DNA of 64,000 nucleotides, taken from assembly GCA_039818945.1 (NCBI GenBank), contig JBCBSZ010000014.1, positions 25,283 to 89,282 on the forward strand. The letters run 5' to 3'. Numbering within the stretch: position 1 is the stretch's first letter; the number at the start of each line of letters is the position of its first letter. Origin of the DNA: JBCBSZ01 sp039818945. Lineage in GTDB: Bacteria > Actinomycetota > Acidimicrobiia > Acidimicrobiales > Poriferisodalaceae. Shown piece after piece: positions 1-8,224 of this stretch. The position numbers were made by a program, and so were the translations under genes. The notes under the pieces were generated by a model. It was not told where the DNA came from, searched no databases, and saw nothing but the letters and a program-made list of their open reading frames with translations.

Positions 1-191
1 TCCGGTTCGGAGACGCCACGCCGTCGGAGGAGCCGCAGGGGTGGCTGATCGCCGTCCTGGCGAACGACGAGGAGTCCGCCCGCGGCATCTGCGCGAACAC
101 CGAGATCGGCGAGGTGCTCGACAACTACCAGGGTGACCCGGGAGCGTTCGCCTCGCGGTGCCAGCCCCTGTTCGTCGAGCCGGCGTCGTAG
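1..191 (+). CDS. 3' end of an unidentified gene
   Basis: Only the last 62 codons are present, read in frame from base 3 to a TAG at 189-191. The visible tail is mixed hydrophilic/hydrophobic, with two cysteines (in GICANTE and SRCQP) that could form a disulfide if the protein is exported. No motif is recognisable. It converges with the next gene, leaving a 7-bp gap. The protein family cannot be named from this fragment. Confidence 0.6.
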   Translation, partial: RFGDATPSEEPQGWLIAVLANDEESARGICANTEIGEVLDNYQGDPGAFASRCQPLFVEPAS

Positions 192-198
192 CGCTCGC

Positions 199-1413
199 TC
201 AGCGCGAGCGCTCGAACCAGACCTCCGAGAGGGCGACGAGGGTCTCCTCCGGGGCGCCGAGCTCGACACCGACGACCCGGATCTCGACGCTGACGACGTC
301 GTCGGCCGACAGCGACACGGTCTGCGCCTCGGGTTCGCTCTCGAGCGTCACGAACTCGCACTCCTCGACCGGTCCCGTCTCGCTCGTGTAGCGCAGCTGC
401 AGCACCCGGGGCTGGGGACGGTTGGCCCTGGCCTCGTCGTCCTCCCAGGCACCGGCCCAGATGCGGGCGCGATCGAGGTCGGTCGGTTCGTCGAACGTGA
501 CGTCGACGCCGGGGAAGTCGATGACGAGGCACGGCTGCTGCTCGCCGGGGATGACGAAGCCCTCGCCCTGCGTCGTCCATCGACCGGCCCAGGCGCGGTT
601 GGTCGTCCCGTCCGCGAGCAGCTCCGGTTCCCACCCGATGACCGGTGGACCACTGACGCTGGTGACGCCGGCGACGTCGACGTAGCGGTAGCGGTCGATC
701 AGCACGACGTCCTTGGTGGCGTCCAGCGCCTGCGAGCGAAGGCCGGGGACGAGGGCGATGACGAACACGCCGGCCGCGCCGCCGAAGATCGCCGTCCGGA
801 ACATCCGGGCCCGGGTCGACAGCCCCCGGACGCGCCGCACGGAGTGCTTCGCCGAGGCGGCGCTGGCGCGGGGATCTCGTCCGGTCACTCGGTCGCGCAG
901 CCGTTGCCACCAGCTGCGCCGGACCTCCGGGTCGGCCTGTTCCCAACCGGGGCCGGCCAGCTCGGCGCCGCACACCGCGCAGAAGTGTCGATCCGAGTCG
1001 TTGGCCGTCCGGCACGTCGGCACCCGGCAGATGACGTCGTCCGGACGCCCGGTGCGCCCCGGGATCTCCTCGACGTCGGGGCGGTCCCGCAACGCCTCGG
1101 GCTCGATGGCCTGGAAGGTCGCCGGGTCGTGGACCATGGCCGCGGGTGCCGACGGCGGGTCGGGCAGCGCGGCGGGCTCCACGGCGGTCGGCTCGACGGC
1201 GGCCGGCTCGACCGGGGCCGGTGCGGTCGGCTCCTCCGCCGGCGCGGGAGCGGTCGGTTCGGCCGCAGGCGGTTCGGGCACCGATGGCGCAGGCGGCGGC
1301 GAGGCGACCTCGACGAGCGTCCCGGCGTGAGGCAGGTACTTGCCGCAGGTGCAGAACTCGGTGCCCTCGGGGTGCCGCTCACCGCACTGACACTCGATCT
1401 CGCGCCGCACCAC
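199..1413 (-). CDS. Zinc-ribbon membrane protein with C-terminal NADase-type glycan-binding (discoidin-like) domain
   Basis: About 404 residues. The N-terminus carries two CxC-type pairs (CQCGERHPEGTEFCTCGK) forming a zinc ribbon, followed by a Pro/Ala/Glu-rich linker of about 90 residues and a second cysteine set (CRVPTCRTA...HFCAVCG). A basic stretch and one membrane helix (FRTAIFGGAAGVFVIALVPG) come next. The C-terminal 180 residues contain TTNRAWAGRW and end in LSEVWFERSR, the pattern of the discoidin-like NADase-type glycan-binding family. The orientation suggests cytoplasmic zinc ribbons and an external binding domain. Reading frame stays open further upstream, but the protein starts sensibly at tandem GTG codons at 1413/1410, because upstream residues are low-complexity and lie over the divergent gene. 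A zinc ribbon also opens the nearby dynamin-like protein, so the two may be functionally linked. The ligand is unknown. Confidence 0.7.
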   Translation of the reverse strand: MVRREIECQCGERHPEGTEFCTCGKYLPHAGTLVEVASPPPAPSVPEPPAAEPTAPAPAEEPTAPAPVEPAAVEPTAVEPAALPDPPSAPAAMVHDPATFQAIEPEALRDRPDVEEIPGRTGRPDDVICRVPTCRTANDSDRHFCAVCGAELAGPGWEQADPEVRRSWWQRLRDRVTGRDPRASAASAKHSVRRVRGLSTRARMFRTAIFGGAAGVFVIALVPGLRSQALDATKDVVLIDRYRYVDVAGVTSVSGPPVIGWEPELLADGTTNRAWAGRWTTQGEGFVIPGEQQPCLVIDFPGVDVTFDEPTDLDRARIWAGAWEDDEARANRPQPRVLQLRYTSETGPVEECEFVTLESEPEAQTVSLSADDVVSVEIRVVGVELGAPEETLVALSEVWFERSR

Positions 1414-1450
1414 GCGAATAGTGTGGTTCACCGACGAGGAGCGTGCGACC

Positions 1451-1876
1451 GTGAGCCAGGACTCGGAGGCGTCGGACCAGCCGGATGCGTCAGCGAACGC
1501 GCCGGACGGGAACGAGCTCGGTGACGACGATGATCTGTTCGTCGCCCGGGCGACGCTCGCCCCGGACGCGTCCGATAGCGACGGCGACGGCATCACCGAC
1601 GACTACGAGATCATGTCCCTCGGGACCGATCCGCTGTCACGCGACTCCGACGGCGACGGCCTCGAGGACGGGATCGAGGTGGCCATCGGCTTCGATCCCA
1701 CCGTGGCCGACGTGTCCGACGATCCGGATCCCGAACCTGCGGGTGACGGTGCGGGCGAACCCGACGCCGAGCTCGAGGTCGAGGCCGCCGCGGTCGATCA
1801 CGGTCTCGACGACGCCACCGCCGAACCCGTCGACGACGGGGGCGAGGCCGGCCTCACCGCCTTCGAGCCGGGCTGA
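1451..1876 (+). CDS. Small acidic protein with thrombospondin type-3-like calcium motifs
   Basis: About 141 residues and strongly acidic. Two DxDxDG loops (DSDGDGITDDYEI and DSDGDGLEDGIEV) lie 24 residues apart, the arrangement of TSP type-3/calcium-binding repeats. Each is followed by a hydrophobic segment, the second ending FDPTVADV. The rest is low-complexity Asp/Glu/Ala. No signal peptide or membrane helix is visible. The GTG at 1451 is preferred because GGAG lies about 11 bases upstream; an in-frame GTG at 1421 would overlap the divergent gene's start region. It diverges from the zinc-ribbon gene and converges with the dynamin-like gene. Calcium binding is inferred from the motif; the role is unknown. 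Confidence 0.65.
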   Translation: MSQDSEASDQPDASANAPDGNELGDDDDLFVARATLAPDASDSDGDGITDDYEIMSLGTDPLSRDSDGDGLEDGIEVAIGFDPTVADVSDDPDPEPAGDGAGEPDAELEVEAAAVDHGLDDATAEPVDDGGEAGLTAFEPG

Positions 1877-1888
1877 CGAGCCCGGCGC

Positions 1889-4693
1889 TCACGCCGTCGA
1901 GTCGACGAGGAGCTCCGAGACGCTGGAGGTCATCCGATCGAGCGCCAGCTTGATCTGGGCCAGCTCGCGCCGCATCTCGTCCTGATCGACCGTGCCGGCC
2001 GCACGCTGCGCCCCGATCCGCTCGGCGAGCACCGAGCCGTTCATCAACGAACGCTGGGTCTGACGCGATCGCTGGTCGAAGTGCTGGCGCAGGGTCTGCG
2101 CCGCATGGCGGATGACGTTCTGGGACTCCTCGGTGAGGTCGATCCAGGCGGTGTCGCGGTACTGCAGCGCCGTGGCCGCCAGCTCGCGGCGCTTCGCCTC
2201 CCGACGACGGCGACGGTCGTCACCGATCGTCCTCCGGGCCAGCATGAGGCCGAGCGGGAGCCCGAGCAGGATCGGCGCGAACGGCGCGAGCACGCCGATG
2301 CTGGCCACGCTCGTCGCGTTGAGACCGAGACTCGTCACGGTCATGGCGGTCGACCCCATGACGACACCGCCGGTCGAGCCCTGCGCCACGGCGATGACGT
2401 CGCGCATCCGACCGGTGTCCTGCTCGCTGCGCGATCGGAGCACCGGCGAGCTCCTCGGCGAGAACTCGGTGTCGATCGTGAACTCGAGGTCGTCGGCGGT
2501 CTCCGCCGTGTAGAGGTCCTGGACCTCGGCGGCGAGCGAGTCGATCTCGCGCTGGATCCACTCGTAGTGCTCGCGCGACACGTCGATCACCCGCTTGTAC
2601 AGCGCGTCGAAGAACTGCTCTTCGTCGACGTCGGACTCCTCGGCGAGGTAGTTGTCGACCCACGGGCGAACGGCGTCGCGGTCGCGCTGGCGCTCGAAGG
2701 TGGCCCGCCGCTGGAGGTCCTCGATCCCGCTGTTCAGCCGGCTCTTCCACTGGGCGCCGTCGCGCCGGGCGGCGGCCTGCCGCTCCGAGGCGGCCCGGCA
2801 CTCCCTCGCCACGGCGTCGGCGTCGCCGTCCACGGCGCGCTGGGCGGCGTCGACACCGATCTCGAGCTGGGCGACGATCTCGCGCAGCTCCTGGCGCGCC
2901 GAACCGGCGAGGCGGTCGCGAGCCGAGGTGAAGGAGCCGGCGTGCAGCTGCTCGAAGAGCTGCTCGAACCCGGACTCGCCCTCCAGCCGTCGATCCTCGT
3001 AGCGGAGGGCGTGGAGGTGGAGGTGGGCCGAGACGGCGATCAGCGCGAGGTCGCCGAGGCCGGCGTCGTCGAGGCGGCGCCGGTTCCGGGCGACCATCGC
3101 TGCGGTGTCGGCGCTGAGGTCCGACTTCGTGACCACGCAGATCGTCGGTCCCTGACAGCGCTCGGCGGCCTCGCTCAGGAAGTCGAGCTCGGTCGCCGTG
3201 AGCTCCTGGGTGGCGTCGGTGACGAACACGACCCCGTCGGCCCGGTCGGTCAGCGCGAGCGTGAGGCTGGCGTCGGCCGAGCCCAACCCGCCCACGCCCG
3301 GCGTGTCGACGAGGGCCAGCCCGCTGGCGAGCACCCGACGCGGCACGGTCAGCTCGACGAGCGGGACGTGGGAGCGCTCACCCCGCAGCCCGACGTCCTC
3401 GAGGATCACGCCCGCGACCTCGTCGAGGGCGACCTCACGTCGAGAGGCACTGTCGAGCGGCCCGTCGGAGACGAAGGCTCGGTGCGTCTCGGCGTAGCGG
3501 ACCAGCGTCGGGACCGCGGTCGCGGCGACGTCGTCCACCGGGCAGACGTCGGCGCCCGTCAGCGCGTTGACCAGCGTGCTCTTGCCCTGCTTGTACTCGC
3601 CGACGACGATCACGCGGGCCTCGGCCCGGTTCAGCTCCTCTCGCAGCTCGTCGATCCGGGCGACCAGGTCGGCGCGGCCCTGTGCGTTGACCAGTTGTCG
3701 GGTGAGCTGGAGGCTCTCGAGACGCCGACTCGCCGGCTCGGACTCCTCGCCGGCGACCGGTTCCGACGGTGAGGCCGGCTCCGGGGCCGGTTCGACCGGC
3801 GGGGTCGCCTCAGGGGCGGGCTCCGGCACCGGTTCGGCCGGCGGGGTCGCTTCGGGGGCCGGCTCCGGCTCGGGAGCCACCACGGGCGCCACCAACGACG
3901 CCGCCACCTCCGACACCGACGGCCCCACCGACTCCGCCACCGCCACCGGCTCCGACTCAGGGGCGACCACCGGCGCGACCAACGACGCCGCCACCTCCGA
4001 CACCGACGGCCCCACCGGCGCGACCAACGACGCCGCCACCTCCGACACCGACGGCCCCACCGGCTCGTCGACCGCCACCGGCTCCGACTCGGGTTCGGTC
4101 GGTTCCGGTTCTGGCTCCGGCTCGGCCGCCGCGGCCTGCACCGGCTCCGACTCGGGTTCGACCGGCTCCGACTCAGGGGCGACCACGGGCGCCACCAACG
4201 ACGCCGCCACCTCCGACACCCACGGCCCCGCCGACTCCTCCACCGCCACCGGCTCCGGCTCGGGCTCGGGCTCGGGCTCAGGCTCAGGCTCAGGGTCAGG
4301 CTCCTCCACCGCGACCGGCTCGGCCTCCGGCTCCGGCTCCTCCACCACGGCCGGCTCCGGCTCGGGGTCCGGCTCCGCCACCGCAACCGGCTCGGCCTCC
4401 GACTCCGGCTCCGACTCCGGCTCCTCGACCGCGGCCGGCTCCGGCTCCTCCACCACGGCCGGCTCGGGCTCGGGGTCCGGCTCCGCCACCGCAACCGGCT
4501 CGGCCTCCGACTCCGGCTCCTCGACCGCGGCCGGCTCCGGCTCCGGTTGCGGCGGCGAGGTAGGCGCCACTGATGGGGCCAGCATCGCCGCCAGCGCGTC
4601 GGCGTCGCGCTCGTGCTCGATCGGGCTCCCGCAGGTCGAGCACCGGGTGGCCGACGCCGCGGCCGGCGTCCCGCAGGTGGCGCAGCGCGTCAC
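1889..4693 (-). CDS. Dynamin-like GTPase with N-terminal zinc ribbon and long acidic repeat arm
   Basis: 934 residues from a GTG start. Residues 1-25 hold two CxxC pairs (CATCG, CSTCG). Residues 40-310 are Pro/Glu-rich low complexity with four copies of a VSEVAASLVAP peptide. The GTPase follows: G1 GEYKQGKST, a G2 candidate threonine in DVAATAVPT, G3 DTPGVGG and G4 TKSD. A long helical region then contains a hydrophobic hairpin (STAMTVTSLGLNATSVASIG...LGLPLGLMLARR), typical of bacterial dynamin-like proteins that bind or remodel membrane. The C-terminus is coiled coil. Bacterial family members usually start near the GTPase, so the 300-residue acidic arm is the unusual part. Upstream on the same strand, after about 50 bp, is the FG-GAP protein gene. 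Confidence 0.85.
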   Translation of the reverse strand: MTRCATCGTPAAASATRCSTCGSPIEHERDADALAAMLAPSVAPTSPPQPEPEPAAVEEPESEAEPVAVAEPDPEPEPAVVEEPEPAAVEEPESEPESEAEPVAVAEPDPEPEPAVVEEPEPEAEPVAVEEPDPEPEPEPEPEPEPEPVAVEESAGPWVSEVAASLVAPVVAPESEPVEPESEPVQAAAAEPEPEPEPTEPESEPVAVDEPVGPSVSEVAASLVAPVGPSVSEVAASLVAPVVAPESEPVAVAESVGPSVSEVAASLVAPVVAPEPEPAPEATPPAEPVPEPAPEATPPVEPAPEPASPSEPVAGEESEPASRRLESLQLTRQLVNAQGRADLVARIDELREELNRAEARVIVVGEYKQGKSTLVNALTGADVCPVDDVAATAVPTLVRYAETHRAFVSDGPLDSASRREVALDEVAGVILEDVGLRGERSHVPLVELTVPRRVLASGLALVDTPGVGGLGSADASLTLALTDRADGVVFVTDATQELTATELDFLSEAAERCQGPTICVVTKSDLSADTAAMVARNRRRLDDAGLGDLALIAVSAHLHLHALRYEDRRLEGESGFEQLFEQLHAGSFTSARDRLAGSARQELREIVAQLEIGVDAAQRAVDGDADAVARECRAASERQAAARRDGAQWKSRLNSGIEDLQRRATFERQRDRDAVRPWVDNYLAEESDVDEEQFFDALYKRVIDVSREHYEWIQREIDSLAAEVQDLYTAETADDLEFTIDTEFSPRSSPVLRSRSEQDTGRMRDVIAVAQGSTGGVVMGSTAMTVTSLGLNATSVASIGVLAPFAPILLGLPLGLMLARRTIGDDRRRRREAKRRELAATALQYRDTAWIDLTEESQNVIRHAAQTLRQHFDQRSRQTQRSLMNGSVLAERIGAQRAAGTVDQDEMRRELAQIKLALDRMTSSVSELLVDSTA
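3891..4229. repeat. Four in-frame 36-bp coding repeats
   Basis: A 36-bp unit beginning ACCAACGACGCCGCC starts at 3891, 3978, 4023 and 4194. On the minus strand it encodes the VSEVAASLVAP peptide inside the dynamin-like protein. Gaps between copies are Pro/Glu codon runs of variable length. The near-identity of the copies points to recent in-frame duplication. It lies inside a long open frame, so it is protein repeat rather than a CRISPR or intergenic array. Confidence 0.8.
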
Positions 4694-4744
4694 GCTCGCG
4701 CCCTCGCCACGCCGCGTCGCCCCACCCCGGTCATGCCCGTCCGA

Positions 4745-7114
4745 TCAGCCCGTCGGCGTGACCGCGGCGACGCCGCGCACCGGCGTGTCGGGCGGGTTCG
4801 AGCCGAGGCTGCCGATGAAGTCCAGCGACGAGAAGTTGAACAGGCCGCCGTCGGACCCGACCAGCAGGTACCCGTCGCCGAAGGCGACGGCGCCGACGAC
4901 CGGACCGTTCAGGGGCACGGAGCCCATGGAACCACGGAAGTCGGCCTTGAACGAGAAGATCCCGCCGTCGGACGCGACGAGCCAGTACCCCTCGCCGTCG
5001 GGGTCGGGCGCGATGCCGTTGACCGGCTGGTTGAGCGGGATCCCGCCCATCGAGCCGTGGAACTCGGCGTCGCCGAACGCGAACACGCCGCCGTCGCTGC
5101 CGATCATGTAGTAGCCGAGCCCCGACGGTGTCGCCGTCGAGGCCACGACCGGTCCGTTGAGCGGCAGCTGCGAGACGTCGCCGAAGAACTGCGCCGCGCC
5201 CCGCGCGACCGCCCGCCCTCGGGAGGTGAAGATCCAGTAGCCGTCGCCGTTCGGTGTCGCCGAGAGCGCCGACGGGGTCTCGCCCGGCTCGAGCACGCCC
5301 GGATCGAGGTTGCCGTGATGCTGGGCCGAGCCGACCACCGAGACGGTGCCGTCCTCCTTGAGCACCCAGGCGCCCCGCCCGTCGCCGGTCACGTCGACGT
5401 AGACCGCGCCGCCACCGACGCCGGTGGCACCACTCCTCGGTGCCCACGGCTCGATCGGGTCGCCGAAGCCGTACAGCTGACCGTCGGACTCGATCATCAC
5501 GTAGGCGCCCTGCGACGCGATCGACAGCGGCACCCGCTCGGAGCTCGCGAGCGCGACACCGTTGTCCGCCGTCACCCGGACCGTGTAGTTGCCCGGACCG
5601 AGCGATCCCAGCTGGACCGTCCGCGGCGAGTCGAGCGCGCTCTCCAGGAAGAAGCCGTCGACGTTGCGCTGGCTCGGCCCGACCGTCGTGCCCTGGTCGA
5701 ACACGTCGTCGGCGACCTCGGTGAAGTAGGTGACCCGGTACCGGCGGTCGCGCTCGTTGGCGCCACCCCAGTCGATCTCGTCCCACGTCACGAACCAGAG
5801 GCCGGACCGCTGCTCGAAGCGCAGACCCTGCGGTTGGAACGACGTCTCCTCGGGACCGCCGCCCGAGCCGTCGTCGGGGAACTCGTAGACATACGCGGCG
5901 CCGGTGTCGTCCTCGACGCCCTCGCCGCGCAGCGAGCCGACGATGAACCGGGAGCCGTCGAGCGCGACGGACTGGCCGAACCAGTTCTCCGCCTCGCCGT
6001 CGCTGGGCGCGATCTTGAACCGCTCGACCCACACGCCCTCGCCGACCCGTTCGAAGATGTAGACCGAGCCGGCGTCGCGGCCGCGGTCGTCCTCGCGGAA
6101 CGCGCCGACGATGACGACATCGCCCTCGATGGCGACCGCCTCACCGAAGTCGTCACCCATCGCGCCGTCGGACGCGCCGAGCTCGGCGGTCTGACTCCAG
6201 GTGCCGCCGGGCTGGCGGACGAAGATGTAGGCGCCTCCGGAGTTGACCGAGTTGGCCCGGCGGGCGCCGATGACGGCACGGCCGTCGTCGGTCTCGACGT
6301 CCCAACCGAACCAGTCGCCGGACGTGCCGTCGCGGGCCGTGACCTTGGAGGCGAGCGACCAGCTCGAGCCGGAGCGGGTGTAGAGGTACGCGGAGCCCGA
6401 GTCGGTGCCCTTGTCGTCGTCGCCGTAGGCGCCGACGATCGCCGTGTCGCCCTTCACCTCGACCGACCACCCGTAGAAGTCGTCGTTCGCGCCGTCGCCG
6501 GCGGAGAGGCGACGCTGCTGTGTCCAGGAGCCCGACTCCCGCTCGAAGATGTAGGCGGCTCCCCTGCCGTCGGCCTCGAAGGCGCCGATGATCGCCGTCG
6601 TGCCGTCCATGGCGACCGAGATCCCGAAGCTGTCGCCCGCACCGGCGTCCGATGCCTTCAGCTTCTGCACCTGGACCCAACTCGAGCCCCGGCGCTCGAA
6701 CACGTAGGCCGAGCCCGAGTCGGTGCCGTCGTCGTCGTCGAACGGTGAGCCGACGATGGCGATCTCGTCGCTGATCGCGACCGAGAACCGGCTGAAGAGA
6801 TCACCCGCGGCGCCGTCGCTCGGGACCAGCTTGTCCTCCTCGCGCCAGGTGCCGCCGTTGTCGCGCCGGTAGACGTACGCCGCTCCGGCGTCGGTGCCCT
6901 CGTCGTCGTCGTGCTCGGCGCCGACCACGGCGAAGTTGCCGTCGATGGCCACCGACTGGCCATACCAGTCGCCGGCCTCGTCCGGACCTCCCTCGCCGTC
7001 GCTCGCCCGCAGCTTCTGATCGAGCGTGGGCCACGAGATCGTGCCCCCGGCCGGTGTGATCGCCGTCGCGATCAGCACGACCACCAACGTGACGAAACCA
7101 GCTGTTCGGCGCAT
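4745..7114 (-). CDS. Secreted FG-GAP repeat protein with C-terminal propeller-like repeats
   Basis: 789 residues. The start is ATG 7114, with GGAGGGG six bases upstream and a clean signal peptide (RRTAGFVTLVVVLIATAITPAGG). Residues 25-390 form seven units of about 50 residues, each with a DxFGxSVAxDG core, an (A/V)IVGA strand, an acidic DDDxGTDxG turn and AYVF. These are integrin-type FG-GAP blades. A fibronectin/Ig-like segment at about 410-510 follows. The last 280 residues carry five or more units of the pattern GYWLxxSDGGxFxFGDAxFxGSMG, common in surface proteins of some actinobacteria. It is probably a cell-surface or secreted adhesion or binding protein. No catalytic motif is visible. 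Confidence 0.8.
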   Translation of the reverse strand: MRRTAGFVTLVVVLIATAITPAGGTISWPTLDQKLRASDGEGGPDEAGDWYGQSVAIDGNFAVVGAEHDDDEGTDAGAAYVYRRDNGGTWREEDKLVPSDGAAGDLFSRFSVAISDEIAIVGSPFDDDDGTDSGSAYVFERRGSSWVQVQKLKASDAGAGDSFGISVAMDGTTAIIGAFEADGRGAAYIFERESGSWTQQRRLSAGDGANDDFYGWSVEVKGDTAIVGAYGDDDKGTDSGSAYLYTRSGSSWSLASKVTARDGTSGDWFGWDVETDDGRAVIGARRANSVNSGGAYIFVRQPGGTWSQTAELGASDGAMGDDFGEAVAIEGDVVIVGAFREDDRGRDAGSVYIFERVGEGVWVERFKIAPSDGEAENWFGQSVALDGSRFIVGSLRGEGVEDDTGAAYVYEFPDDGSGGGPEETSFQPQGLRFEQRSGLWFVTWDEIDWGGANERDRRYRVTYFTEVADDVFDQGTTVGPSQRNVDGFFLESALDSPRTVQLGSLGPGNYTVRVTADNGVALASSERVPLSIASQGAYVMIESDGQLYGFGDPIEPWAPRSGATGVGGGAVYVDVTGDGRGAWVLKEDGTVSVVGSAQHHGNLDPGVLEPGETPSALSATPNGDGYWIFTSRGRAVARGAAQFFGDVSQLPLNGPVVASTATPSGLGYYMIGSDGGVFAFGDAEFHGSMGGIPLNQPVNGIAPDPDGEGYWLVASDGGIFSFKADFRGSMGSVPLNGPVVGAVAFGDGYLLVGSDGGLFNFSSLDFIGSLGSNPPDTPVRGVAAVTPTG

Positions 7115-7279
7115 GCGCCCCTCCGACCCGCGAACGACGCCCAAACTAGCTCGCCTCGCCGCTGTCACAAAGAGTGAACGCTTGTGCCCAGAGTGTTGGC
7201 AGAGCGTTGGCGTCGTGTGATGCCGCTGTGGTGGGTCAGGGCAGCCGAACGGCGGTCCGGCGGTGCCCGAACCCGGCCC

Positions 7280-8224
7280 TCAGCCCCGCAGGCGCTCCAG
7301 GGTCTCGGTCACCGTCGCGGCGATCAGGTCGACCTTGTAGCCGGTCTCGGGCAAGGGGTTCGCGCCCTCGGTACAGGCCTCGGCCGCCGCCGAGATCGTC
7401 GCGTCGTCGAGGCTGGCGCCGGTCAGGATCGCCTCGGCGGCCGGCATCCGCAGCGGCACGGTCGCCACGCCGCCGATCGCCACACCGCACGCTGCGATCC
7501 GATCGCCGTCGAAGCGGGCCCGCACGACGCACTCGACCAACGGCCACTCCGCCTCGAAGCGGCTGATCGAGCGGAAGTAGGCCCCCCGCTCCCCCGGCCA
7601 CGGCGCCCCCACGTGCACGGCCGCGATCACCGCACCGTCCGGGAGCTGGTGATCGCGGGTCGGGTCGACCCCGTCGCCGAGCAGGTCGTCGATGCTCATC
7701 GTCGAGCCGTCGGCGAGCTCGACGGAGGCCTCGTGGGTGAGCAGGGCCATCGCGATCGACGACGGATGGGGGTGCACGCACTCGGACCGGTCGAAGGCCA
7801 CCCCGTACAGGTGGCGACCGGTCCGGGCCGGACACCCCTCACCGCCGGACTTCACGCACTCGAGGCCGGGGTGCCGGAAGTACCAGCAGCGGGTCCGCTG
7901 CGCGAGGTTGCCACCGATGGTTCCGTGGTTGCGGACCTGCGGGGTCGCGAGCGAGCCCGTCGTGATCGCGAGCGCGGGGAAGCGCTCCGCGAGCTCGCGG
8001 GCCACGACGGTCATTCGGGTGCCGGCCCCGATCCGTACGCCACCGTCCGCGGCGTCGGCGATACCGGCGAACCCCGCGATGCCGGTGAGGTCGACGAGGT
8101 CGGGCGCCGCGGCACCGACCGATGCGGCGGAACGCAGCCGCTCCTGGAGGTCGGTCCCGCCGGCACGCACGACGGCGCCGTGTGGGACTTGGAGCTCGGC
8201 GAGGGTCGTGGGGAACTGGATCAT
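7280..8224 (-). CDS. FAD-binding (medium) subunit of a xanthine-dehydrogenase-family enzyme
   Basis: 314 residues of the CO-dehydrogenase/xanthine-dehydrogenase FAD-subunit type. VVRAGGTDLQ near residue 20 and RNHGTIGGNLAQ near 115 are the two FAD-binding segments. An insertion after the second segment holds four cysteines (CWYF, LEC, GEGC, SEC), as in subunits that carry an extra [4Fe-4S] cluster (PaoB and 4-hydroxybenzoyl-CoA reductase beta). Its ATG overlaps the stop of the upstream fused subunit by 4 bp (ATGA), so translation is coupled. Electrons should pass from the molybdenum centre through Fe-S clusters to this FAD. The substrate is not readable from sequence. Confidence 0.9.
   Translation of the reverse strand: MIQFPTTLAELQVPHGAVVRAGGTDLQERLRSAASVGAAAPDLVDLTGIAGFAGIADAADGGVRIGAGTRMTVVARELAERFPALAITTGSLATPQVRNHGTIGGNLAQRTRCWYFRHPGLECVKSGGEGCPARTGRHLYGVAFDRSECVHPHPSSIAMALLTHEASVELADGSTMSIDDLLGDGVDPTRDHQLPDGAVIAAVHVGAPWPGERGAYFRSISRFEAEWPLVECVVRARFDGDRIAACGVAIGGVATVPLRMPAAEAILTGASLDDATISAAAEACTEGANPLPETGYKVDLIAATVTETLERLRG

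Noticed and set aside
3780..4560. CRISPR-like or minisatellite array
   Set aside because: Repeats are inside one long open frame and vary in spacing by codon multiples; they encode peptide repeats.
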